A stretch of DNA of 33,758 bases from Trichococcus palustris (lineage in GTDB: Bacteria > Bacillota > Bacilli > Lactobacillales > Aerococcaceae). The DNA lies in NCBI RefSeq assembly GCF_900114465.1, contig NZ_FOTD01000022.1, forward strand, positions 1 to 33,758, read 5' to 3'. The translations under genes were made by a program, and so were the position numbers. Below, one piece after another: positions 24,424 through 32,392 of the stretch (position 1 is the stretch's first letter; every line of letters begins with the position of its first letter). The notes below the pieces were generated by a model, which was not told the origin of the DNA, did no database searches, and saw only the letters and a list, made by a program, of their open reading frames with translations.

Positions 24424-25932
24424 ATGTTTAAAAAATTCTCGCAAATTGGGAGAGCCATGATGCTCCCGATCGCCATTTTGCCTGCTGCCGGCCTCTTGCT
24501 TGGTTTCGGCGGCGCATTGACCAATCCAAGTACATTGGCGGCTTATCCTTTCCTTAACATTGGCTGGTTGCAAGTGATCCTGAGCATCATGAGTTTTGCC
24601 GGAAGTGCCGTCTTTGCCAATTTGGCGCTCATCTTCACCATCGGGGTCGCTGTCGGTCTCGCGAACGGAGATAAAGGGACTGCTGGTTTGGCCGGCGGTG
24701 TGGGTTACGTTGTTTTCGTCGCAACCATCAGTGGTTTTCTGCAATTATTTTCCGCAGAAGGCGCTTCGATCGACACTGGGGTTGTTGGTGCAATAGCTGT
24801 CGGAAGTACCGTTGCCTTCCTGCATAATCGTTATCGTAAAATCGAATTGCCGCAGTTTTTGGGTTTCTTCGGTGGCTCGCGTTTTATCCCGATTGTAGCA
24901 TCATTTGCAGCTATCATTCTTGGGGCATTCTTTTACCTGATTTGGCCACCGATCCAAGGCGCATTGACATCCGCCGGTGAAGCCATCGCAGTGATGGGAA
25001 GTTTCGGAACATTCTTGTATGGATTTTTACTTCGTTTGACCGGTGCGGTCGGTTTGCACCATACGATTTATCCGCTGTTTTGGTATACCTCTTTGGGTGG
25101 TACTGAAGTTGTGGCGGGTCAAACCATTTCTGGTGCCCAAAACATCTTCTTCGCGCAATTGGCTGATCCAAACCATACAGGCCTTTACACTTATGGAACC
25201 CGCTTCTTTGCCGGTCGCTTCGCTACGATGATGTTCGGTTTACCGGCTGCTTCTTTGGCCATGTACCATTCCATTCCGAAGCAGAACCGCAAAAAAAATG
25301 CCGGTCTGTATTTGAGTAGCGCCCTCACTTCATTCTTGACCGGTATTACCGAACCACTTGAATATATGTTCTTGTTCGTCGCACCTTGGCTGTATGTGAT
25401 CCACGCATTCCTTGATGGTATTTCCTTCTTTGTTGCTGATTTACTGAGCATCCGTATCGGAAATACTTTCTCAGGCGGGTTGATCGACTTCTTACTATTT
25501 GGTCCGCTACAAGGTAACGCAAAAACAAACTGGGTGTGGGTAATCCCGATTGGTATTATTTGGGCATTGATTTATTACATCGTATTCCGCTTCTTTATTA
25601 CGAAATTCAAAGTGATGGTGCCTGGTATGGATGAGTCGGAAGCTGATGCAAGCGTACCGGTTACAGCTTCCGGCGCGGCTTCTACTTTGAATGATGAAGC
25701 GCATATCATCATTGAAGCATTAGGAAAAGAAGCAAACATCGAATCCGTCAGTGCTTGTGCAACCCGTCTGCGTGTTTCCGTGAAAGATGGTTCGGTCGTT
25801 GATAAAAATTCCATCAAGAATCTCGGAGCAACTGCTGTTTTCGAAGTTCAAGGCGGCATCCAAGCTGTATTTGGCGGCAAGGCAGACTTGCTGTCTCAAG
25901 AAATCAATCAAATTTTAGGGACAGAAGACTGA
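24424..25932 (+). CDS. PTS permease IICB, glucose/GlcNAc superfamily
   Basis: A 502-aa sugar phosphotransferase permease. The IIC membrane domain (about 1-400) begins with a family-typical SQIGRAMMLPIAILPAAGLL, has HH at 212-213, and the substrate/phosphotransfer loop GITEPLEYMF (307-316). A linker rich in Ala, Ser and Thr leads to the IIB domain (about 425-502) with the phosphorylated C445 in CATRLR. There is no IIA domain, so a IIA (for example a glucose-type one) must act in trans. The ATG at 24424 follows AAGGAGTG; the upstream GTG lies inside that ribosome site. Its pairing with nanE points to ManNAc, delivered as ManNAc-6-P. GlcNAc or another amino sugar is the alternative. Confidence 0.9.
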   Translation: MFKKFSQIGRAMMLPIAILPAAGLLLGFGGALTNPSTLAAYPFLNIGWLQVILSIMSFAGSAVFANLALIFTIGVAVGLANGDKGTAGLAGGVGYVVFVATISGFLQLFSAEGASIDTGVVGAIAVGSTVAFLHNRYRKIELPQFLGFFGGSRFIPIVASFAAIILGAFFYLIWPPIQGALTSAGEAIAVMGSFGTFLYGFLLRLTGAVGLHHTIYPLFWYTSLGGTEVVAGQTISGAQNIFFAQLADPNHTGLYTYGTRFFAGRFATMMFGLPAASLAMYHSIPKQNRKKNAGLYLSSALTSFLTGITEPLEYMFLFVAPWLYVIHAFLDGISFFVADLLSIRIGNTFSGGLIDFLLFGPLQGNAKTNWVWVIPIGIIWALIYYIVFRFFITKFKVMVPGMDESEADASVPVTASGAASTLNDEAHIIIEALGKEANIESVSACATRLRVSVKDGSVVDKNSIKNLGATAVFEVQGGIQAVFGGKADLLSQEINQILGTED

Positions 25933-25960
25933 TTTCAAAATAACCGACCTAGTTAACAAA

Positions 25961-25994
25961 AAAGCCTCTGATCCGATATGGGACCAGAGGCTTT
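25961..25994. terminator. Bidirectional terminator between the PTS gene and sstT
   Basis: AAAGCCTCTG (25961-25970) pairs with CAGAGGCTTT (25985-25994). TCC/GGA pairs continue inside after one mismatch. It lies between two convergent genes; the minus strand continues TTTTGTTAAC, the plus strand CATTCG. Confidence 0.8.
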
Positions 25995-26019
25995 CATTCG
26001 TCAAACGGATCGTGCTGGC

Positions 26020-27258
26020 TTAAGCTAATTCGTTGACGGAAGCGGCCGTTTCTTCCTTACGTCGCTTCGCGAACTCCGCAGTCGCAGTGAAGAGGACGTC
26101 TGTTGAAGAGTTGAGGGCTGTCTCGAAGGAATCCTGAAGGACGCCGATGATGAAGCCGACACCGACTACTTGCATAGCCACGTCATTCGGAATACCGAAG
26201 AGGCTTACTGCAAGAGGGATAAGGAGTAGGGAACCGCCAGCAACACCGGAGGCACCGCAAGCGCTGATGGTTGCAAGGATACTGAGGATGAATGCTGTTC
26301 CGAAATCTACTGAGATTCCCAAAGTGTTGACTGCTGCCAAGGAAAGTACCGAAATCGTTACTGCCGCTCCTGCCATGTTGATGGTCGCACCAAGTGGGAT
26401 GGATACGGAGTACGTGTCCTTGTCCAAGCCAAGTTCTTCACACAGAGCCATATTCACTGGAATATTCGCGGCTGAGCTTCTTGTGAAGAAGGCTGTGATG
26501 CCACTTTCCCGCAGACATCTGAATACTAGTGGATAAGGATTGGAACGGATATAGACATATACGATGATCGGGTTGACGACCAACGCGATGAATAGCATAC
26601 AGCCAATGAGGACTGCAAGCAGTTTTCCGTAGCTCAGGAGAGCGCCGATGCCGCTTGTCGCGATGGCATCAAATACAAGACCCATGATCCCTAGTGGAGC
26701 GAAGTTGATGACGATCCGGACCATCTCCGTCAGTGCATCAGATACGTTGACCATCATCAGCTTGGTTGAAGCTGCGGCATTTTTCAGGGTCATTCCGAGC
26801 ATAAGGGCCCACGCTAGGATACCGATATAATTGGCATTGAACAGTGCTTTGACTGGATTGTCCACGACATTAAGGAGCAACGCCTTGAGGACTTCCACAA
26901 CACCACCAGGGGCGGCGACGTCTTCTACTCCGGCGCCCAATGTCAGGGTCACCGGGAAGATGAAGCTTACGATGACAGCTACAAGCGCCGCCAAAAAGGT
27001 TCCTAAAAGATAGAGCCCGATGACGGATGTCATGTTCGTCTCGTGGCCTTTCTTATGTTGCGAGATTGCCGATGAAACCAGAAAGAACACCAGGATTGGC
27101 GCGATCCCTTTCAGTGCGCCTACAAATAATGATCCAAAGATCGTAATCGGTTTTGCTGCTTCCGGAGCAACCAAGGCCAGGATGATACCTACGATAAGTC
27201 CGATGATGATGCGTTTGACCAAGCTTAACTTATTCCATTGTTTATGTAATGTTAACAA
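26020..27258 (-). CDS. sstT: Na+/serine-threonine symporter
   Basis: A 412-aa member of the dicarboxylate/amino acid:cation symporter family that closely follows the Escherichia coli SstT sequence as I remember it. Shared stretches include [72 protein letters not shown] and [17 protein letters not shown]. The serine-rich [10 protein letters not shown]-like hairpin and NMAGAA are the cation and substrate sites of the family. No ATG is suitably placed: I choose TTG at 27258 with GGGGGA 9 bases upstream, which gives the family's length. The ATG at 27303 adds 15 residues and precedes the ribosome site. It is a single-gene unit. Confidence 0.93.
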   Translation of the reverse strand: MLTLHKQWNKLSLVKRIIIGLIVGIILALVAPEAAKPITIFGSLFVGALKGIAPILVFFLVSSAISQHKKGHETNMTSVIGLYLLGTFLAALVAVIVSFIFPVTLTLGAGVEDVAAPGGVVEVLKALLLNVVDNPVKALFNANYIGILAWALMLGMTLKNAAASTKLMMVNVSDALTEMVRIVINFAPLGIMGLVFDAIATSGIGALLSYGKLLAVLIGCMLFIALVVNPIIVYVYIRSNPYPLVFRCLRESGITAFFTRSSAANIPVNMALCEELGLDKDTYSVSIPLGATINMAGAAVTISVLSLAAVNTLGISVDFGTAFILSILATISACGASGVAGGSLLLIPLAVSLFGIPNDVAMQVVGVGFIIGVLQDSFETALNSSTDVLFTATAEFAKRRKEETAASVNELA

Positions 27259-27515
27259 ATTCTTATTCCCCCTAATATTTATGAAAATGATAAAAAATAG
27301 CAAAAAAGCTGTACTCTGATAAAAAAACTAACTCTTTAGATAGCGGTAATTCTACCACAAAGATTTCTATCTGGGAAGCTTATTTTTCATAAGTTAGAGA
27401 TTATAAGCGAATAATATATAGCAAACGTCTAATGATTATTCGTGAATAGGTGTATCAATTGCCTTTTGGAACACATTCGCGATTAATCGTTAGGAAATAA
27501 GAGAAGAAGCTATTC
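27259..27515 (-). promoter_or_regulatory. Region between sstT and the oligoendopeptidase gene
   Basis: This AT-rich 257-bp gap holds the sstT promoter, whose boxes I cannot choose. It also holds an inverted repeat with perfect 8-bp arms CGAATAAT (27408-27415) and ATTATTCG (27435-27442). A weak AAGAA/TTCTT hairpin just below the pepF stop may be its terminator. Confidence 0.4.
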
Positions 27516-29213
27516 TTACAGTTTTTCATCATCCACTTGCGAGAGGAATTCATCGATGGCCGCGATGACGGCGCTCAGCGAGCCTTCTTCATACGGCGAC
27601 TGCAGGTTCGCGGTCCTGACGATTTCCAGGAAGCTCTGGGTCCCGCCGACTTTGCAGATTTTCAGATAGTCGGACCACGCCTTGTCATCGTGGTCCACCA
27701 GTGCCCGCTTCCAGAATTGGAAGGCACAGACTTGCGCCAGCGTGTAGTCGATATAGTAGAACGGCGACTCGAAGATGTGTCCTTGGCGGAACCACAATGT
27801 TCCTTGGTCCAGGAAGGCATTTTCCGAATAATCCTTGTGCGGATTGTACATTTTTTCCAGTCGGCGCCAGGTCGCTTTCCGTTTGGCAGGTGTCATTTCC
27901 GGATGCTCGTAGACCTCGTGCTGGAAGTGGTCGACCAAAACGCCGTACGGCAGGAACTGCAATGCACCGCCGATATGGGCGTATTTGTATTTTTCGGTTT
28001 CCTCCTTGAAGAACAGCTCCATCCAGGGATAGGTGAAGAATTCCATGCTCATCGAATGGATTTCACAGCTTTCATAGGTAGGGAAAACCAATTCCGGCTG
28101 TTTAATCCAACGCGATTGGTACACTTGGAAAGCATGCCCCGCTTCATGGGTCAGGACATCCACATCGCCGGACGTGCCGTTGAAGTTTGCGAAAATGAAA
28201 GGTGAGCGTTGCCCCGGTATGTAGGTGCAATAGCCGCCGCTCGCTTTGCCTTCTTTTGTTTCCAGATCCAACAGGCCGTTGTTGTCCATATAATCGATGA
28301 ATTCGCCCGTTTCCGGAGACAGTTCATGGTACATTTTTTTGCCCATCGCGACGATGTACGCCGCATCACCTTTCGGGGTGGCGTTGCCGTCCAGGAAGTT
28401 CAGATTCAGGTCGTAGTACTGCAGCGCAGCGACGCCGATGCGTTTGGCTTGGCGCTCATACAGTTTGTTCGCCACCGGCACAACGTCCTTCAGCACTTGT
28501 TCGCGGTAGGTCTTCACCATTTCACGGTCATAGTCGAAACGCATCATCCGCACGTATCCGAGTGCGACGAAATCTTTGTAGCCCAATTTTTTGGCGATTT
28601 CATCGCGTGTTTTCACCAGGCGGTCGTAGATATCATCGAAAGTTGCTTCCTGTTCGGCAAAGAAGCTGTAGTAAGCTTCCGAGGCTGCCTTGCGGGTTTC
28701 GCGGTTGGTATCCTGCTGATAGGGACCCAATTGCGACAAGTTAAGCTCTTTGCCGTCGAAGGCGATTTTTGCGCTGGCGACCAGTTTCTGGTAGTTGCTG
28801 CTCAACTCGTTTTCTTTCTGCAGCAGCTCGATTACGCTCGGATCGAAGGCTTGCAATTGGTACTGGGCCATCTGGAAATACAGCTTCGGCAAGACCGTTT
28901 CCAGTTGGCTGCGGTAAGGGGAACCCAGCAAGGCGCGGTAGTATTTGGTGTGGATGTCCGTGTACAGCGGATTGTATTCGTTCCAATACTCATCTTCCGC
29001 TTCATAGAACGGATCCTTCGTGTTGATCGTATAGCGGATCTGCGCAATCTGGTTTTGGGTATCCTGGTAGGAAATCAGCTCCGTCATCGTTTCGACGGCG
29101 GCGATGGCTTCCGCCGGTGCGGCGGCAGCGGCTAACTGCGTGATCGCTGCTTCGGCTTTCTCTTTGTATGCACTGAAATCGGGACGTTCATAGGGATATT
29201 CTGAAAATTTCAC
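27516..29213 (-). CDS. M3-family oligoendopeptidase
   Basis: A 565-aa cytoplasmic zinc metallopeptidase that would cut short peptides. The zinc motif HEAGH is at 356-360 (within DVLTHEAGHAFQVYQS), and the third ligand is probably E384 in ESCEIHSMSMEFF. The length matches the ~565-aa M3 oligoendopeptidase group, a little shorter than classical PepF (~600). The start is a GTG at 29213 with GAAGGTGG 7 bases upstream; there is no in-frame ATG with a ribosome site. An extended -10 (TGCTATACT, minus strand, 29263-29255) lies just upstream. It is divergent from tRNA-Ser. Confidence 0.93.
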   Translation of the reverse strand: MKFSEYPYERPDFSAYKEKAEAAITQLAAAAAPAEAIAAVETMTELISYQDTQNQIAQIRYTINTKDPFYEAEDEYWNEYNPLYTDIHTKYYRALLGSPYRSQLETVLPKLYFQMAQYQLQAFDPSVIELLQKENELSSNYQKLVASAKIAFDGKELNLSQLGPYQQDTNRETRKAASEAYYSFFAEQEATFDDIYDRLVKTRDEIAKKLGYKDFVALGYVRMMRFDYDREMVKTYREQVLKDVVPVANKLYERQAKRIGVAALQYYDLNLNFLDGNATPKGDAAYIVAMGKKMYHELSPETGEFIDYMDNNGLLDLETKEGKASGGYCTYIPGQRSPFIFANFNGTSGDVDVLTHEAGHAFQVYQSRWIKQPELVFPTYESCEIHSMSMEFFTYPWMELFFKEETEKYKYAHIGGALQFLPYGVLVDHFQHEVYEHPEMTPAKRKATWRRLEKMYNPHKDYSENAFLDQGTLWFRQGHIFESPFYYIDYTLAQVCAFQFWKRALVDHDDKAWSDYLKICKVGGTQSFLEIVRTANLQSPYEEGSLSAVIAAIDEFLSQVDDEKL

Positions 29214-29289
29214 TGGTAGACCACCTTCGTTATTTGTCTGTAATTGATACGTCCAGTATAGCATATTTCCCCGTCTTGCCGCCCACCTA

Positions 29290-29329
29290 GCAGCGGAAAC
29301 AGGCTTTGCGAAGGCAGCGGAAACAGGCT
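29290..29329. repeat. Short direct repeat upstream of the oligoendopeptidase promoter
   Basis: GCAGCGGAAACAGGCT occurs at 29290-29305 and again at 29314-29329, exact, 24 bp apart. The position just upstream of a promoter could mean regulator sites, or a slippage product. Confidence 0.7.
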
Positions 29330-29407
29330 GGCTATCCAAAAAGTGGCTGATGCAATATTTTTACCCTTTTTTTGAAGATTTCCCTTTTCCAATCGCCGAA
29401 AAAGGTC

Positions 29408-29413
29408 TATAAT
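29408..29413 (+). promoter_or_regulatory. -10 box of tRNA-Ser
   Basis: TATAAT lies 9 bases before the tRNA 5' end. A weak TTTTCC stands 17 bp further upstream as -35. Confidence 0.6.
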
Positions 29414-29422
29414 GTTCTTCAT

Positions 29423-29511
29423 GGAGAATTACTCAAGTCCGGCTGAAGAGGACGCACTCGAAATGCGTTAGGTGTCGAAAGGCGCGCAAGGGTTCGAATC
29501 CCTTATTCTCC
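29423..29511 (+). tRNA. tRNA-Ser, anticodon CGA
   Basis: An 89-nt class II tRNA. The acceptor stem GGAGAAT (29423-29429) pairs with ATTCTCC (29505-29511). The D arm contains CTCAAGTCCGGCTGAAGAG, as in other bacterial serine tRNAs. The anticodon stem ACGCA/TGCGT encloses CTCGAAA, giving anticodon CGA for UCG. The long variable arm GTGTC-GAAA-GGCGC is typical of serine, and the T arm is AAGGG-TTCGAAT-CCCTT. The discriminator base would be T29512 rather than the usual G, and CCA is not encoded (TTAT follows). It is alone, with its own -10 box and terminator. Confidence 0.93.
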
Positions 29512-29535
29512 TTATTCAGATTTCGGGGGTTACCG

Positions 29536-29610
29536 AAAAAGCCACAAACCCATCCATCGTTTCCTTCCGGGAAAGCCTGATGGATCGCGTTTGTGGCTTT
29601 TTTCTTTTTC
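29536..29610 (+). terminator. Elaborate hairpin terminator after tRNA-Ser
   Basis: AAAAAGCCACAAAC (29536-29549) pairs exactly with GTTTGTGGCTTTTT (29589-29602). Inside, ATCCATC (29552-29558) pairs with GATGGAT (29579-29585), then TTTCC with GGAAA around TTCC. A T-rich tail follows. It is unusually long for a terminator. Confidence 0.82.
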
Positions 29611-29727
29611 CGATTTCGAGAAAATCTTTCCAACGGCCAGATGTCCAGCCGCTTGCTGAATGTGGGAGCATTTCCCCGGAATGAAAAAACTTATATTCAC
29701 ATCTTGTCCTCTAATCAGGTTTTCTCA

Positions 29728-29756
29728 TGGACATTGCGGACTTTTTACATTACACT
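29728..29756 (+). promoter_or_regulatory. Promoter of the sortase operon
   Basis: TGGACA (29728-29733), a 17-bp spacer and TACACT (29751-29756) give a plausible sigma-A promoter. Transcription would begin near 29763, leaving a leader of about 140 nt before the sortase start. Confidence 0.6.
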
Positions 29757-29792
29757 TAAAGGAGCATTATCAGGATTTATCAAAGCAAAATA

Positions 29793-29835
29793 GCTTCATT
29801 TGGAATACAACATATCATCAAATGAAGCATTTTTT
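29793..29835 (+). terminator. Terminator-like hairpin in the sortase leader (possible attenuator)
   Basis: GCTTCATTTG (29793-29802) and CAAATGAAGC (29819-29828) form a perfect 10-bp stem with a 16-nt loop, followed by ATTTTTTAC. It stands between the predicted promoter and the sortase gene, so it would end most transcripts unless overridden. No known riboswitch fold is recognised. Confidence 0.65.
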
Positions 29836-29904
29836 ACGATACGGTTGCAGTCTTACAGTTTCAAACTGAAGCACAGATTTAAAATCATTGAATGGAGTGG
29901 AATG

Positions 29905-30594
29905 ATGGGGAAAAAAACAAGTGCACGAAAAAAAGTTCATAGGCGGAGGATTGTCACGTTGATCGGTATGCCGATCCTGTTGTTCGTTTCAGGCATCACG
30001 CTCCTTTCGCTGGCTTTCTTCGACAACCTTACCTATGCCTTTTACATAACCCGTATGTTCTTCCCTGAAGAGGTCACGATTGCGAAAGCGGACATAGCCG
30101 CAAGCGGCACAGCTGCGATCGGCGCCAACCCTCCAGCAAGTCAGTTGGCTTTCCCAAAATACGGGGATGAATTCGGCAAACTGACGGTCGCTTCTGCGGA
30201 CATCACAACGCCTGTTTTCGTGGGGGACGATGCGACACAGCTCTTGTATGGAGCCGGCCAATACTATGGCTCCGTATTTCCTGGCGATATCGGGAATACG
30301 GTCCTTGCAGGCCATACCAATTCGGTTTTCAAAACGCTGGGCGAGGCGAAAATCGGGGATATCATCACACTGGACTTGACTTACGGGACCTATACGTATG
30401 AAATCAGCAACATCGAAATCAAGGACGGAACCGATCAATCCATCCTAGCGCAATCCGATGAACAGCTGTTGACGCTCTATACTTGTTATCCTTTCGATTA
30501 CATCGGCAATACCCCCGACAGATATGTCGTGACGGCCAAATTGGTCGAAGGGAAACCCCTATCGGAAATTCCATTTGTGGAGGAGAGCAACTGA
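29905..30594 (+). CDS. Class D-type sortase
   Basis: A 229-aa membrane-anchored cysteine transpeptidase. A basic N-terminus (KKTSARKKVHRRR) and one signal-anchor helix (about 17-38) precede an extracellular catalytic domain (about 90-215). The triad is visible: H137 in LAGHTNS, C194 in TLYTCYPF, and R206 in TPDRYVV. TLxTCYPFxYIGxxPxRY is the class D pattern, different from class A or pilin-type class C. The ATG at 29905 has GGAG 7 bases upstream. The next gene overlaps its stop by one base, and a secreted protein with a sorting-signal-like tail follows, so this is probably a dedicated sortase. It would cut that protein and join it to peptidoglycan or another amine. Confidence 0.92.
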   Translation: MGKKTSARKKVHRRRIVTLIGMPILLFVSGITLLSLAFFDNLTYAFYITRMFFPEEVTIAKADIAASGTAAIGANPPASQLAFPKYGDEFGKLTVASADITTPVFVGDDATQLLYGAGQYYGSVFPGDIGNTVLAGHTNSVFKTLGEAKIGDIITLDLTYGTYTYEISNIEIKDGTDQSILAQSDEQLLTLYTCYPFDYIGNTPDRYVVTAKLVEGKPLSEIPFVEESN

Positions 30595-31511
30595 TGCGAA
30601 AACTAAGACAAATCGGCAGAGTGCTGCTCAGTTTCATTTTGATGTTTCTGGTCGTTGCCTTGATCGGCGTCATCTTCATGAAGGAGGTCCTGTTGAACGC
30701 CAACGACATCAACAATCAATTGAACGACAGCGAATATTATTCCCAGGTGGAAGACAGCCTTGCTGCGAAATTTAAGACGTTGAGTCTGGAAACATCCATT
30801 CCGGAAGATATTTTTATCGTGGCGACGACCGATCGCTACGGTATGCAACAACTTTCCATTAAAAACAATGAAGCGGCCATCAACTATTTGACCACCGCGG
30901 ATGCGAAATACACCACCGAGACCGATCGGACCATGTTCGAAGAACCGGTCACGAACTACGTCAAAACCTATGCGGCGGAACACAACCAACCTTTCGATGA
31001 AGCGTTGCAGGCACAAACGGATAAGATCATCGGTGAAGCGACCGATATCGTCGCAAGTCATACGACTTTGTTCAATTTAAAGAATGTCGTTGATTTCCCG
31101 CAATTCCAGAAGGCACGCAACGCGCTGCATGTCATCAGCGATCATTTTTACATCGTGCCGGTTGCCTTCCTTGCCGTCAGCGGACTGCTCGTGCTGCTGA
31201 ACCGGAAAAGAATCCACCGTTCGCTGATCTGGATAGGCAGCGCATTGGTCTCCGGATCCGCCTTCGTCATCATTCCGGCGACGGTCGCATTGGTTCTGAA
31301 GCTCCCGCAACGCATCACCATTTCGGCCGATTACATCAATACCGCCCTGCGCACCTTGGCGCTGCATTACACCCAATACTTTTTGGTGGTCGGCTTAGTG
31401 GCCTTCGCCTTGGGTATAGCGTCATTGGTAGGCTATACCCTGCTCAGCAAAGCAAAACGGGCGCAGTTCCGCAACCGGAAAAGTTATGCCTCAAACGGTG
31501 AACGTGCCTAA
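30594..31511 (+). CDS. Unknown membrane protein of the sortase operon
   Basis: A 305-aa protein I cannot assign to a family. It has one N-terminal helix (about 9-29), a soluble domain of about 150 residues, probably outside the membrane (30-185), then three helices with short basic loops (about 190-210, 215-242, 258-282) and a basic C-terminal tail (KAKRAQFRNRKS). Its ATG overlaps the sortase stop in TGATG and is preceded by GGAGGAG, so the two are translationally coupled. The position between sortase and substrate suggests an accessory role in presenting the substrate or in membrane organisation. The soluble domain has no cysteine and no recognisable catalytic motif. Confidence 0.88.
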   Translation: MRKLRQIGRVLLSFILMFLVVALIGVIFMKEVLLNANDINNQLNDSEYYSQVEDSLAAKFKTLSLETSIPEDIFIVATTDRYGMQQLSIKNNEAAINYLTTADAKYTTETDRTMFEEPVTNYVKTYAAEHNQPFDEALQAQTDKIIGEATDIVASHTTLFNLKNVVDFPQFQKARNALHVISDHFYIVPVAFLAVSGLLVLLNRKRIHRSLIWIGSALVSGSAFVIIPATVALVLKLPQRITISADYINTALRTLALHYTQYFLVVGLVAFALGIASLVGYTLLSKAKRAQFRNRKSYASNGERA

Positions 31512-31558
31512 CTGGTTCGCAAAGCCATTTCAGTTCATTGAGAGGAGGTGAAAATTAT

Positions 31559-32080
31559 ATGAAAAAAGTTATCGTATCCCTTTTATTCGCATTCGTGTTA
31601 TTTCTAGGAACAGCACCGAATGTTGCTGCTGCCACTGAAAATGATATCATCGCTACTTTGGAAGCCACAAACTTACCAGCTAATTATGTGCAACAAGCAA
31701 AAAATTACTTGATGTCCCACGATGTAACTGCAGCGCAAGCTGATCAGATCATCGCCCACATCAACAATGCACAAGCTATCGTTACTGCAAGTGGATCGAA
31801 AAGCGTGAATCAGCTTTCAGATGCCGAAAGACATGCCATCTTGGCTGAGCTTTCTGCAGCGGCTGCTGTATTGGACATGACTGTTACCGTGACTTCCAAG
31901 GAAGTTGTCTTCTCTGGTGCAGACGGTACCGTTGTGGCTACATTCCCGACAAAGGGAAATGATGTCAAACAAACCGGTTCAAACAATGTTTACTTAGCAG
32001 GCGGAATCACACTGCTTGTAGCTGCAGTCGGTTCGGCTGTTGTTGCTAAAAAAAGATTTTATGCTCCTGTTGAAGCATAA
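31559..32080 (+). CDS. Small secreted protein with a non-classical sorting signal (likely sortase substrate)
   Basis: A 173-aa secreted protein of unknown family. A clear signal peptide (1-25, MKKVIVSLLFAFVLFLG to VAAA) is followed by a mostly helical domain (about 27-105) with LEATNLPANYVQQAKNYL and ADQIIAHINNAQAIV. A short beta-rich part follows (108-130). The C-terminus looks like a cell-wall sorting signal: VKQTG (136-140), a hydrophobic helix (about 144-163) and the positive tail KKR. VKQTG stands where LPxTG would be, but lacks Leu-Pro. The start has GAGGAGGTG upstream, the strongest ribosome site of the operon, so it may be made in excess. Simple membrane anchoring by the C-terminal helix is the alternative. 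Confidence 0.88.
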   Translation: MKKVIVSLLFAFVLFLGTAPNVAAATENDIIATLEATNLPANYVQQAKNYLMSHDVTAAQADQIIAHINNAQAIVTASGSKSVNQLSDAERHAILAELSAAAAVLDMTVTVTSKEVVFSGADGTVVATFPTKGNDVKQTGSNNVYLAGGITLLVAAVGSAVVAKKRFYAPVEA

Positions 32081-32144
32081 AAGAAGCGCACGAGGATGGT
32101 GACATCTTCCGCTTGAAACACCCCTGAACAGAGGAAAGCCTTCT

Positions 32145-32206
32145 AAAATGGACCCTATAGAATGGACACTAAAAAAAGTGCCCTCTATAGGGTCCATTTT
32201 TGTATA
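32145..32206 (+). terminator. Terminator of the sortase operon formed with the IS3 left end
   Basis: The 17-nt arms AAAATGGACCCTATAGA (32145-32161) and their exact complement (32184-32200) make a long stem; CACT/AGTG pairs inside, and TTTTTG follows. The left arm is the IS terminal repeat, so the element's end supplies or completes this terminator. Confidence 0.8.
32149..32178 (+). repeat. Left terminal inverted repeat of the IS3 element
   Basis: TGGACCC, then GGACA and A7G at fixed spacing, matches the complement of 33724-33753 at about 21 of 30 positions. Confidence 0.8.
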
Positions 32207-32254
32207 CTTAAAAGAGAAAAATAAGTTGATGCTTGAAGTGGCGTCGCGATGATA

Positions 32255-32321
32255 ACCCAATTTGAGAAATCAGTCAAAAGCCGCTGTCGCTCCTTCTTTT
32301 GACAGATTTCACAAACCGGGT
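32255..32321. other. Long imperfect hairpin in the IS leader
   Basis: Bases 32255-32280 and 32296-32321 pair at 22 of 26 positions around a 15-nt loop. CAAAAG/CTTTTG, GAAATC/GATTTC and ACCC/GGGT are the matched blocks. It lies 70 bases before the transposase start and is not followed by a U-tract. It may limit transposase translation or be a recombination structure. Confidence 0.6.
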
Positions 32322-32392
32322 AATGCTAGTCGCCAAGTCCTTCAAGCCCATAATCCACATCTATTGCACTTCGTGCAGAAAGGAATCACTGA

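Noticed and set aside
28209-29135. Long plus-strand open frame (308 codons) opposite the oligoendopeptidase gene
   Set aside because: It is antisense to a clear M3 peptidase, has no ribosome site and no family-like motifs; it arises from codon bias of the real gene.
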